Shown one piece after another: positions 1 through 8,167 of a DNA stretch of 64,000 nt. Positions within the stretch are counted from its first letter, which is position 1. Each line of letters starts with the position of its first letter. Both the position numbers and the translations under genes were made by a program. The notes beneath the pieces were generated by a model that searched no databases, was not told where the DNA came from, and worked only from the letters and a program-made list of their open reading frames with translations. Source of the DNA: an uncultured Amylibacter sp. (GTDB taxonomy: Bacteria > Pseudomonadota > Alphaproteobacteria > Rhodobacterales > Rhodobacteraceae); the NCBI GenBank assembly GCA_959347345.1, contig OY365738.1, positions 682,001 through 746,000 on the forward strand. Direction: 5' to 3'.

Positions 1-575
1 TTTCTGGCAATAACCTTATCAAAACGGTTTATAATAAATATCCCTACTTTGCTATTTCAAGCAGTATTGTCAATACGGTCTTATCGCCAGAAGAACGGCA
101 AAAGGTTAAAGACGCGCACCCCCAAAACGACACCGTCTGTTTTTTCACAATAGGTTATGAGGGCAACAGTTTTGAAAATTACCTTAACCGCCTGATTAAA
201 AATAATGTGAAACTGCTTTGCGATGTACGGCGCAATCCTTTAAGCCGAAAATATGGTTTTTCTAAGAAAACCCTAAGCCATACACTTGCAGAGCTGAATA
301 TAGACTACATGCACTTACCCGAACTTGGGATTATCTCTGATAAAAGGCAAGCCCTTGAAAGCAACGCCGATTTTCAAAGGCTCTTTGCAGAATATGAACA
401 AACTACCCTGAAAGAAAATCCGCAAGCCTTGGAAAAACTACTGCGATTATTGGAAGAAAAAAAGCGAATTGCCATCACTTGTTTTGAATCTTGTCAAACG
501 ATGTGCCACAGGGGAAGAGTCGCTACGGCACTGACCAATTTGCCAAATTGGAACTACCCTGTTCAGCATTTATAG
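1..575 (+). CDS. DUF488 family protein, 5'-truncated by the window edge
   Basis: The frame ending at 575 stays open back to base 3, so the gene begins outside the window; the GTG at 207 is not the real start. The visible part reads FFTIGYEGNSFENYLNRL, then KLLCDVRRNPLSRKYGFSK, and near the end ITCFESCQTMCHRGRVA. These are the three DUF488 hallmarks: the TIGYEG-like opening, the DVRxxPxSRxxGFSK block, and the Cys-x-E...CHR block. The biochemical role of DUF488 is not established. Residues before TIGYEG (about 45 visible) are extra to the core and could belong to a longer N-terminal region. The gene at 599 follows after 23 bp on the same strand, which suggests one transcript. Confidence 0.85.
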   Translation, partial: SGNNLIKTVYNKYPYFAISSSIVNTVLSPEERQKVKDAHPQNDTVCFFTIGYEGNSFENYLNRLIKNNVKLLCDVRRNPLSRKYGFSKKTLSHTLAELNIDYMHLPELGIISDKRQALESNADFQRLFAEYEQTTLKENPQALEKLLRLLEEKKRIAITCFESCQTMCHRGRVATALTNLPNWNYPVQHL

Positions 576-598
576 GCGTATAAATTATAGGATGTATA

Positions 599-1417
599 AT
601 GGCAAAAGAACGTATTCTAATAGCTGTAAAAACATATCCCGTGCTTTCACGCGAATATACGGAATTGGCCTGCACTGCTGGTTTTCGTGAGGATGGGTCT
701 TGGGTTCGTATTTATCCTATTCCCTTTCGACTGTTGGATGCAACAAGCCAATTTAAGAAATATCAATGGATTGAGCTGGATTTAGAAAAGAGAAGCAAGG
801 ACTCCCGCCCAGAAAGCTATAATCCAAAGGATCGTGACGATATAAAATTACTGGAAAGTATTGGTACAGAGCGTAACTGGGCAGAGCGTAAAAGAATCAT
901 ATTAGAGAAAAATACAATCCACACTAATTTAACTGCTTTAATTGCACAAGCACACCAAGACACGTTATCGCTTGCAATTTTTAAACCGACAGAAATTTTG
1001 GATGTTATTGTTAAAGCAACAGACCGTGAATGGGATAAGAGCAAGTTAGAGGATGTTAAACACCACTTGCAACAGGGGAAATTATTTGATGATACTGCTA
1101 ATGAAGGATTTAAAATAACCCGCAAGTTGCCTTACAAGTTTTCTTACAGATTCAAAGATGATGAAGGCAAGGAAAGCACCATGATGATTGAGGATTGGGA
1201 GATTGGTGCGCTGTTTTGGAACTGTGTAAAAAAACACGATGAAAAGACCGCGTGTGAAATGATCAAGCAAAAGTATTTTGATGACATGGCAAAAACAAAA
1301 GATTTATATTTATTTTTGGGAACAACCTTTAAGTTCCATTTGATGAAGTCACCAAATCCATTTCTGGTTATTGGGACATTTTACCCGCCCAAAGAAACGC
1401 AATCCAGCTTTTTATAA
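599..1417 (+). CDS. Conserved hypothetical protein, partner of the DUF488 gene
   Basis: A 272-residue soluble protein with no signal peptide or membrane segment. It opens with RILIAVKTYPVLSREYTELACTAGF-type sequence (Val/Ile-rich strand, then a Cys-Thr-Ala-Gly-Phe motif and EDGSWVRIYPIPFR), and ends with LGTTFKFHLMKSPNPFLVIG. I have an impression of a conserved family seen beside DUF488 genes, but I cannot give it a name or an activity. The start ATG at 599 lies 23 bp after the DUF488 stop, with AGGATGTATA just upstream as a weak ribosome site. The gene ends 4 bp before a copy of the tRNA-Arg 3' end. The two-gene unit is probably accessory DNA; a defence role is only a guess. Confidence 0.75.
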   Translation: MAKERILIAVKTYPVLSREYTELACTAGFREDGSWVRIYPIPFRLLDATSQFKKYQWIELDLEKRSKDSRPESYNPKDRDDIKLLESIGTERNWAERKRIILEKNTIHTNLTALIAQAHQDTLSLAIFKPTEILDVIVKATDREWDKSKLEDVKHHLQQGKLFDDTANEGFKITRKLPYKFSYRFKDDEGKESTMMIEDWEIGALFWNCVKKHDEKTACEMIKQKYFDDMAKTKDLYLFLGTTFKFHLMKSPNPFLVIGTFYPPKETQSSFL

Positions 1418-1421
1418 GAAT

Positions 1422-1442
1422 TGGCGCACCCGAGAGGCTTCG
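1422..1442 (-). repeat. Duplicated 3' end of tRNA-Arg (possible attachment-site half)
   Basis: These 21 bases match 5193-5213, the 3' end of tRNA-Arg(CCG) including the encoded CCA, at 20 of 21 positions in the same orientation. The first 16 (1422-1437) are identical. The copy lies on the 3' side of the tRNA, where a tRNA-targeting integrative element would leave its distal repeat. The enclosed DNA (about 3.77 kb) holds two lipoprotein genes and no integrase. Confidence 0.7.
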
Positions 1443-1447
1443 GTATG

Positions 1448-3220
1448 TTATTCAGACGACCTCTGCACGACAAACCCGCCAGCATAGCCCGCAGACCCCG
1501 TGGCGGTGCTGATAAACGCGCCAACCGCGCCCCCCTGCCCGATAAGCCCGATAAGCGTGCCATTCGTGGCTCTGCCAGCCACGGGGGTGCGGGTATTAGC
1601 CGTAAAAGCCCCATAATTCACCGTCCCCTCTATCACGCCATTTTGGTTAAAGTCGCCTTCCAGCAGAAAATGATTATTGCCATTAGGAACAAAGGCGTTA
1701 ATTTTGCGCGTGCTAAAGGTAACACTCAAAGTCATATCCACCTCGGCGGACATAAGCACACCCCCAACAACCGCGCGAAATTTACCATTCCAAGTCCCCT
1801 CGGACGCGGACGTCAAATACTCGCCCAATGATGTTTGAAGCAAAATTCCAGCATAATAATAAGCCACACCATCACTGCCCAGCCCCGTAAAGAACCCCAC
1901 GCCTTGGCTCGTATCGCCAATCCGCACATTTACCACATCCTGGGGGGTGGCATCGTTGTTTCCTGTCCGCAGTCCCCCTTCTTCATCGGGCGCACCAAAC
2001 AAAAACCGATTTTCATTACCCGGCTCGCTATGCAAAAGCGGAAGTGACGTATAACTGGCTTGTTCCGTATAAACAATCGGGCGGATAGTCTTACCCACAC
2101 AGCTCGTATCGCTGGCATCCGCCCGACAAAAGTTAAAAGCCTGCTCGCATTCTTGTAATGGGCTGGCGAGATTTAAACACGCATCAACTTTAACTCCCCG
2201 CGCCGTATCCCTGCCTTGCGTACCACCACAATCCGAATCAAGGGTCTTAACAAACGGATTAATATCGCAATACTCCGTGACATACTGGAGGCAATTGGTA
2301 TCAATATCACCGTTTGCAACACATGCCATCCCGCGTAATCGTGTTCTTTTATTGATAGGCAAACCATTCTCACAAGTGGCACCAAACAATAGCAATTCGT
2401 TCCCCGCCCGCGCACAATAATCATCAAGAAAACTAATACATTCGAACGGAGTAGCACGAGTTTCAGTAAATCCTCTGGTGCATACATCAAACCGAACCGA
2501 CTCTAGATTTACCAGATTATCGCAAATTTCATCAAAACTGTTCAAAAATGAAAATTGGGGACCGTCTTCCGTATCAACGTGTACGCTTGAACAATAGGTC
2601 ATATAAGCGGGTTGGCAAATAGCAAGCGGAACACGGTCAATAGAACAATTAAAGGCGCGACTGTAACCTATGGTTTCAACATCATTACAGAGCGAATGAT
2701 AGATATTTGCGTAATCCCCCGTCCCATCGCAAAGAGTCGTCAATAAATTCGTGCAGGTCGGGTGTGCGAAGGGATTTGCCATACACGCGTCCGCTTGTTT
2801 AAGACCTATGCCAACGGTCGTTCGGCAGCCAGCATGGAACGGGTCATCGGGGTCTGTGCAGAAATCGGCGAGCAATTCAACGCAAGTATCGCTGGCTTCT
2901 GGGTTTATCAAGCAGGCAGCGCGGTGGGTGGCGGTCAGCGAATCGGCGGTTAATTCCACCGCGCAAGAGTCGTTGAATGCGTTGGCGGGGTTGTTGGTAT
3001 CCGTGCAATAATCGGCGATAACACCCGTGTTGCCACGGCAAGTGGAATGAAAACCAGGGTTAAACAGGCAGGTGAGGCGTTGGACTTCGTCCGCATCCTC
3101 GCCCGTGCAATCGGCGGCGAAGGGGTTAAATGTGCGACACGAGTCGGATAGCTGGGCGGGTGGGCCGCCACAGGCGGATAAAACAAGGGCGAACAGCGCG
3201 AGGGTGAATAATTTATACAT
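1448..3220 (-). CDS. Cys-rich outer-membrane-type lipoprotein with one C-terminal TbpB-like barrel
   Basis: A 590-residue protein with a lipoprotein signal peptide; the lipobox LSAC places the lipidated Cys at residue 17. The +2 residue is Gly, so there is no Asp retention signal. Residues about 25-385 are a chain of loosely repeated units of about 45 residues with regularly spaced Cys and motifs such as NPFAADC, DPDDPFHAGC and NPFAHPTC. Residues about 390-590 form a Gly/aromatic strand-rich domain (GVAYYYAGILL, TWNGKFRAV, GLIGQGGAVGAF, YAGGFVV) resembling the TbpB-type lipoprotein barrel. The start ATG shares a base with the stop of the upstream paralog (TAATG), so translation is probably coupled. 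The stop lies 5 bp from the tRNA-Arg fragment. Function unknown; a surface-exposed binding role is inferred. Confidence 0.85.
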   Translation of the reverse strand: MYKLFTLALFALVLSACGGPPAQLSDSCRTFNPFAADCTGEDADEVQRLTCLFNPGFHSTCRGNTGVIADYCTDTNNPANAFNDSCAVELTADSLTATHRAACLINPEASDTCVELLADFCTDPDDPFHAGCRTTVGIGLKQADACMANPFAHPTCTNLLTTLCDGTGDYANIYHSLCNDVETIGYSRAFNCSIDRVPLAICQPAYMTYCSSVHVDTEDGPQFSFLNSFDEICDNLVNLESVRFDVCTRGFTETRATPFECISFLDDYCARAGNELLLFGATCENGLPINKRTRLRGMACVANGDIDTNCLQYVTEYCDINPFVKTLDSDCGGTQGRDTARGVKVDACLNLASPLQECEQAFNFCRADASDTSCVGKTIRPIVYTEQASYTSLPLLHSEPGNENRFLFGAPDEEGGLRTGNNDATPQDVVNVRIGDTSQGVGFFTGLGSDGVAYYYAGILLQTSLGEYLTSASEGTWNGKFRAVVGGVLMSAEVDMTLSVTFSTRKINAFVPNGNNHFLLEGDFNQNGVIEGTVNYGAFTANTRTPVAGRATNGTLIGLIGQGGAVGAFISTATGSAGYAGGFVVQRSSE

Positions 3221-5028
3221 TATTCAGGAGCCCTTCTTATCACGACAAACCCGCCAGCATAGCCCGTGGTTTCCCCCGTGTTGCTATGAAACGCGCCAAC
3301 CGCGCCATAATCCCCGATAAGCCCGGTGAGCGTGCCGTTCGTATCGCGGTCATTCGCGGGGGTTGCGGCGTTATTACCCGTAAAATCCCCATAATTCACC
3401 GTCCCAGATATCACACCAAGGTTGCTAAAGATACCTTCCAGCAAAAAATGATTGCCACCCCCTACATCAACAAACGTGTTGATTTTGTTCGGGTTAAAGG
3501 TAACGGTCAAAGTCATATCCACCGAGTCGTCCATCAGCGTATTCCCAATCACCGCACGAAACCCGCCTTGCCACGTTCCAGTCGCCGTCATCGCCGTTAA
3601 AGGCTCGCCCAATTTTGTATCAACATTAAGCCCAGCATAGTAATATGCCACTTCATCAAACGTCCGTGTAAAAAACGCCACACCACTAGAACGATTATCT
3701 CCCTCCATGTCCAGAGGCACGTTATTATAGTTGGTGTCAAAAAAATGCATTACTGCCCCAACATTGGAGGAAACGGATAGACGTGAAGATTCCGCATTGG
3801 TCAAAAACTTGTTTCCCTCTGTGGAAAAGGGTTCCAATTCCGTCGGAAAACTAATATGCCAAGTCTTGTAATTCGGGCGAATCTGCGCATCTACGCATGC
3901 CGAATTATCCCGATTCATCTCACAAAAATCATAAGCTGCAATGCAAAATGAAGTCATTGTCCTGCCGTCACAACTGTCAACCTCGTGCTTGCGCATGCTA
4001 TCCCTTGTCGCTGGCATAGGGCATTGCTCATCAATATCCGTATTAAACAGATTATTATTACAAGAAAGCTCAATATAATAAGTGCAACCACGGGTGTCAA
4101 CATTTTCACCGCTCGGAATATCAAGGGTTGGGGTATCAAAGCATACCTTGGCACGTTCTTGGTCAGTCTGTAAAATATTTTCACAAACCTTATAAAAAAT
4201 GTTCGTGGGTTTAGCGGGATCCAAGCAATTAACTCTAAAATTGTCTTCGCACTCTACTGTGTTCCCTTGCCCCGCTTTCAGTATAGTAAAATGAAAATTG
4301 CATGTCTCAGTCCGAAACGACTCTATATTTTCTACATTATTGCAAAAGGAGCGAAAATTCCTTAAAATCAAGACGTCAGGTTCCTCAACAACCGTAGTGC
4401 AATAACGAGTACGATGGGATTCGCACATATCGAGTGTGATACCCTCCACCTCACAAAAACGCGCCCGCAAAAAGTCTATATTGGTGCTATCATCGCAAGC
4501 AGCATGGTAATAATTTGCCCGGTCGGGCGGGTCATCGCAAAAATTCGCCAATAAATCGGTGCAGGTCGGGTGTACGGATAGGTTTGCCAAACACAGGGTC
4601 GCTTGTTTAAGCCCTATGCCATCGGTCGTTCGGCACCCAGCATGAAACGGGTCATCGGGATCTTGGCAGAAATCAGTCAGCAATTCGGCGCAATCATCCC
4701 TGATTTCTGGTGTTACCTTGCAGGAGGCAATGTAGGCGGCGGCCAGCGATTCGGCGGTTAATTCCTCCGCGCAGTATTTGTGGAGTACGTTGCTGGGGTT
4801 GTTGGTATCACGGCAATAATCGCCGATAACACCCGCGTTGCCTCGGCAATTGGGATGAAATCCAGGGTTAAATATGCAGGTTTCGCGTTGGACTTCCTCC
4901 GCCTCTTCGCCTGTGCAATCGGCGGCGAACGGATTAAATGTGCGGCACGAGTCGGATAGCGGGGTGGGTGGACCGCCACAGGCGGATAAAACAAGGGCGA
5001 ACAGCGCGAGGGTGAAGAGTTTATACAT
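3220..5028 (-). CDS. Cys-rich outer-membrane-type lipoprotein, paralog of the downstream gene
   Basis: A 602-residue protein starting at the ATG at 5028, chosen because it begins the same lipoprotein signal peptide as the next gene (MYKLFTLALFALVLSAC) and has AGGGAG upstream. An in-frame extension to 5178 would bury the signal peptide. The first 160 or so residues closely match the paralog, the central 200 (still Cys-rich) do not align by eye, and the last 200 are again similar: a barrel-like domain ending GLIGDYGAVGAFHS...YAGGFVV. It is the first gene of a two-gene operon overlapping at TAATG. The promoter should lie in 5029-5192, beside tRNA-Arg. The same conserved-ends, diverged-middle pattern appears in the secreted peptide array near 62-64 kb. 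Confidence 0.85.
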   Translation of the reverse strand: MYKLFTLALFALVLSACGGPPTPLSDSCRTFNPFAADCTGEEAEEVQRETCIFNPGFHPNCRGNAGVIGDYCRDTNNPSNVLHKYCAEELTAESLAAAYIASCKVTPEIRDDCAELLTDFCQDPDDPFHAGCRTTDGIGLKQATLCLANLSVHPTCTDLLANFCDDPPDRANYYHAACDDSTNIDFLRARFCEVEGITLDMCESHRTRYCTTVVEEPDVLILRNFRSFCNNVENIESFRTETCNFHFTILKAGQGNTVECEDNFRVNCLDPAKPTNIFYKVCENILQTDQERAKVCFDTPTLDIPSGENVDTRGCTYYIELSCNNNLFNTDIDEQCPMPATRDSMRKHEVDSCDGRTMTSFCIAAYDFCEMNRDNSACVDAQIRPNYKTWHISFPTELEPFSTEGNKFLTNAESSRLSVSSNVGAVMHFFDTNYNNVPLDMEGDNRSSGVAFFTRTFDEVAYYYAGLNVDTKLGEPLTAMTATGTWQGGFRAVIGNTLMDDSVDMTLTVTFNPNKINTFVDVGGGNHFLLEGIFSNLGVISGTVNYGDFTGNNAATPANDRDTNGTLTGLIGDYGAVGAFHSNTGETTGYAGGFVVIRRAPE

Positions 5029-5192
5029 GTGGATGGCATCTCCCTGCGGGTTTAGGGCGGGTTTGCGGATTTGGAGCAGTCGTGGGGATTTTACATAAGT
5101 TTTTGGGAAATGCAAGGTTTTTAGAGGTGAATTGTGAATGATTTTTTTTACCTTCACTTCGGGGTTAAAAATAATCACTAATCGTTAAAATC

Positions 5193-5269
<77 letters not shown>

Positions 5270-5519
5270 ATGCAATACTGCAATCGGCAAAATTTTGATA
5301 AACCAGTCGCACCATCGCGTGCAGATTTACACCATATCGCCCAGCTATGCAACCCCTGCCCTAAAACAAAAACCCCGCACGCAATCCTGCCCATAATCCC
5401 ATCAAAACCCGCCATTACCGACCATTTTTCTCACCAACATGTCGCAAACATCGTATCATTCCTGCGAAATATCACCATCCTAATACGATATAAACACCCC
5501 AACAAAAGGAAACCCACAC

Positions 5520-6845
5520 ATGCCCGAAAACTACGCCGATAACCGCAAAATTGACCCGTCCAAGGGCGCGACCCTGCTCGATAACACGCCCAACGATGCG
5601 AACCGCGTTGAAATAGGGCCAACCCTGCTCGCCCTGAAAGAATGGGCGGCCGCTGGACTAACCCTGCCCGATTTGCAAGCGATGCGCAAATACCGCCACA
5701 CGCGCCTGACTGAACACATAGTCGCGCGAGATTGGGGCGGTATCCTGCTGTTTGACCCGCTTAACATCCGCTATATCACCGATTCCACGAATATGCAGCT
5801 TTGGAACACGCACAATCCGTTCCGCGCGGTTCTGCTCTGTGCCGATGGTCACCTAGTCATCTGGGACTATAAAAAGGCCGTTTTTCTATCCAAATTCAAC
5901 CCGCTGATAAACGAACAACGTTCAGGCGCGGATTTCTTTTACTTTGCCCGAGGCGATATGATAGACCCAGCCGCCGAAAAGTTCGCCGCCGAAGTGCGCG
6001 ATTTGATTAACGAGCACGGCGGGGGGAACATGCGACTGGGCGTGGATAAGGCTATGTGGGAAGGCTATCAAGCCCTGCAAAATGTGGGATTTACAATAGA
6101 ACATGGCGAGGAATGCACGGAAAAATCCCGCGCCGTAAAGGGAGCTGACGAAATCCTTGCCATGCGGTGCGCTAATCATGCGTGTGAAACCGCAGTCAAA
6201 GAAATGCAGGATTCCGTCCGCGTAGGTCTATCGGAAAATGAAATCTGGGCGGCGTTGCATCGCGCTAACATAGCCCGTGGTGGCGAGTGGATTGAAACCC
6301 GTCTGCTGGCGACGGGGCCGCGCACGAATCCTTGGTTCCAAGAATGCGGACCGCGCCGATTAAACAACAATGAAATACTGGCTTTTGACACGGATTTAAT
6401 AGGCTGTTACGGGATTTGCATTGATATATCGCGGACTTGGTGGATAGGCGATGACGCGCCCCGCGATGATATGATTTACGCGATGCGCCACGCGCACGAG
6501 CATATTATGACGAATATGGATATGTTGCGCCCTGGGGTTTCCTTGCGCGATTTGACGTTCAAAGGGCATCAGCTAGACGCGCAGTATCAGAGCGGCAAAT
6601 ACGGGTGTCGTTTTCACGGGGTTGGGTTGTGCGATGAATGGCCGATGGTGTCGTATGAGGATAAGTTTGTCGAGGGTGCGTTTGATTACGAACTGCAAGC
6701 GGGGATGGTTTTGTGCGTGGAAGCGTTGGTCAGCCCCGAAGGCGGGGATTTTTCCATTAAACTGGAAGACCAAGTGCTGGTGACCGAGGATGGGTATGAG
6801 AATTTAACCAAATATCCGTTCTGCCCAAGGCTTATGGGGGTTTAA
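5520..6845 (+). CDS. dddP: Dimethylsulfoniopropionate lyase DddP
   Basis: DddP cleaves DMSP to dimethyl sulfide and acrylate. It belongs to the M24 peptidase fold but acts as a lyase. The 441-residue protein carries the expected opening ([11 protein letters not shown]), the substrate-region block [20 protein letters not shown], and the six metal ligands D290, D292, D302, H366, E401 and E416. These sit exactly five residues before the ligands reported for the Ruegeria lacuscaerulensis enzyme (D295, D297, D307, H371, E406, E421), which argues strongly for DddP rather than a general M24 peptidase. AAAAGGAA lies 9 bases before the ATG. It stands alone between tRNA-Arg and a convergent HicB gene that overlaps its last 42 bp. 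No DMSP transporter or acrylate gene is next to it. It points to a marine habitat. Confidence 0.95.
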   Translation: MPENYADNRKIDPSKGATLLDNTPNDANRVEIGPTLLALKEWAAAGLTLPDLQAMRKYRHTRLTEHIVARDWGGILLFDPLNIRYITDSTNMQLWNTHNPFRAVLLCADGHLVIWDYKKAVFLSKFNPLINEQRSGADFFYFARGDMIDPAAEKFAAEVRDLINEHGGGNMRLGVDKAMWEGYQALQNVGFTIEHGEECTEKSRAVKGADEILAMRCANHACETAVKEMQDSVRVGLSENEIWAALHRANIARGGEWIETRLLATGPRTNPWFQECGPRRLNNNEILAFDTDLIGCYGICIDISRTWWIGDDAPRDDMIYAMRHAHEHIMTNMDMLRPGVSLRDLTFKGHQLDAQYQSGKYGCRFHGVGLCDEWPMVSYEDKFVEGAFDYELQAGMVLCVEALVSPEGGDFSIKLEDQVLVTEDGYENLTKYPFCPRLMGV

Positions 6846-7094
6846 CAGCCATTTAAGCCGTATTCTGAGTTCCAAATCAAAAGGGACACGTACCATTGCT
6901 TCGCCCGTAGCCCTTGGCGGGGGGATATCGCGACCATTCGCCAGATAGTAGGCGATAGCCTCCGATATCGCGCCTCTGGCGTAGTGGATTGCTTCCTTGC
7001 GGGTTTCGCCAAAGGTTGTGACGAGTGGTAAATCGGGACAATCGACCAGTAACGTGCCGTCTTCATCTTCAAAATTTATTGCATATTCTAACAT
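6804..7094 (-). CDS. Solitary HicB-like antitoxin-fold protein, short C-terminus
   Basis: A 96-residue protein opening LEYAINFEDEDGTLLVDCPDLPLVTTFGETRKEAIHYARGAI-like, the HicB RNase-H-like fold, with AGGAG 7 bases before its ATG. Full HicB antitoxins usually continue into a helix-turn-helix or Arc-type DNA-binding tail. Here the residues after VPFDLELRIRL do not look like one and are encoded antisense to the last codons of dddP. No HicA toxin (small double-stranded-RNA-binding-like protein) is visible on either side. It is therefore an orphan, either a decayed antitoxin or a solitary HicB with another role. The upstream gap (7095-7208) is shared with the divergent cobA. Confidence 0.7.
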   Translation of the reverse strand: MLEYAINFEDEDGTLLVDCPDLPLVTTFGETRKEAIHYARGAISEAIAYYLANGRDIPPPRATGEAMVRVPFDLELRIRLKWLLNPHKPWAERIFG

Positions 7095-7208
7095 GTGTGG
7101 CTCCTTTTATTATATATAGGCTCTTTTACCACAAACTCCCCCACTTGCAAAGATAAAAAATACGGTTATAGTGGCAAAAACCCACCCCCACAAAACCAAG
7201 TTAATAAA

Positions 7209-8042
7209 ATGCCCCACCCCCTGCCCCCATATAATTGGCCAGTCTTTCAATCAGGCTGGGTTTGGCTGTGCGGAGCCGGGCCTGGGGATGCGGGGTTGCT
7301 GACTCTGCACGCGTTAAACGGGTTGAACCAAGCCGATACGATAGTCTATGACGCACTGGTTGCCGATGAAATCCTGCAATGGTCGTCACCCACGGCAGAA
7401 AAGATATACGCGGGCAAACGCGGCGGCAAACCCTCGCCAAAACAGGATGATATATCGCTGAAACTGATAGCGCTGGCACGTGCGGGCAGGAAAGTCCTGC
7501 GCCTAAAGGGCGGAGACCCCTTTGTTTTCGGGCGCGGGGGCGAGGAAGCCCAAACTCTCGTCCAACACAAAATCCCCATCCGCGTTATTCCGGGGATTAC
7601 GGCGGGGATAGGCGGGCTGGCCTACGCGGGGATTCCGCTGACTCACCGTGATGTTAATCAATCGGTGACGTTTATTACCGGGCATGATCAACGGGGTGAA
7701 ACGCCCGATACGCTGAATTGGCGAGCGATTTCGGATGGAGCACAGGTGCTGGTGATTTATATGGGGCTGAAGCATTTGGCGACTATAACGGCGCGGTTGC
7801 TATCGGCGGGGCGTGCGGGGGACGAACCCGTGGCGATTTTATGCAACGCAACCCTGCCCAGCCAGCAGATTTTGGAAACGACCTTGGCGGAGGCGGTTGG
7901 GGATGTGGATTTGGCAGGGTTACGTCCGCCCGCGATTATTTGCATAGGGCGGTCGGTTAGCATGCGCCAAGTGCTGGATTGGCAAGGCATGATGGCGGGC
8001 GATGCACCGCGTAACCTTGATCCTTTGGGGGTGCGGGGGTAA
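7209..8042 (+). CDS. cobA: Uroporphyrinogen-III C-methyltransferase (SUMT)
   Basis: SUMT methylates uroporphyrinogen III at C2 and C7 with S-adenosylmethionine, giving precorrin-2 for cobalamin or siroheme. Motifs present: GAGPGDAGLLT (SAM loop), YDALVADEIL, AGKRGG, LRLKGGDPFVFGRGGEEA and the PGITAGIGG loop. The length from the ATG at 7209 (277 residues) matches a single-domain CobA rather than trifunctional CysG. An in-frame extension to 7095 would add 38 residues unlike the family, so the later ATG is preferred although its ribosome site is poor. No cobalamin or siroheme neighbours are visible. The gene ends directly in a heptamer array starting at 8043. Confidence 0.92.
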   Translation: MPHPLPPYNWPVFQSGWVWLCGAGPGDAGLLTLHALNGLNQADTIVYDALVADEILQWSSPTAEKIYAGKRGGKPSPKQDDISLKLIALARAGRKVLRLKGGDPFVFGRGGEEAQTLVQHKIPIRVIPGITAGIGGLAYAGIPLTHRDVNQSVTFITGHDQRGETPDTLNWRAISDGAQVLVIYMGLKHLATITARLLSAGRAGDEPVAILCNATLPSQQILETTLAEAVGDVDLAGLRPPAIICIGRSVSMRQVLDWQGMMAGDAPRNLDPLGVRG

Positions 8043-8167
8043 TGGTTAACGATTAACGATTAACGATTAATGAATTTTTCTTGCCATTTCTTGACTGGTC
8101 GGCATTCCGCAGGAATGACGAAGACCCGAAGGGCTATTCATCACTAATCATTCATCACTAATCGTGA
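8043..8167 (+). repeat. Intergenic heptamer arrays around a short mosaic core
   Basis: TTAACGA-type heptamers (8044-8070) follow cobA. Next is a short module (8085-8130) with ACTGGTCGGCATTCC and GACGAAGACCCGAAGGGCTA that recurs near 28780, 42000 and 57290. TCACTAA-type heptamers (8137-8165) then lead into the 3' end of the minus-strand lipoprotein gene. The two arrays are inverted relative to each other. Confidence 0.8.

Noticed and set aside
5029..5178. 50-residue N-terminal extension of the second lipoprotein
   Set aside because: It would place the signal peptide internally, and AGGGAG supports the ATG at 5028.
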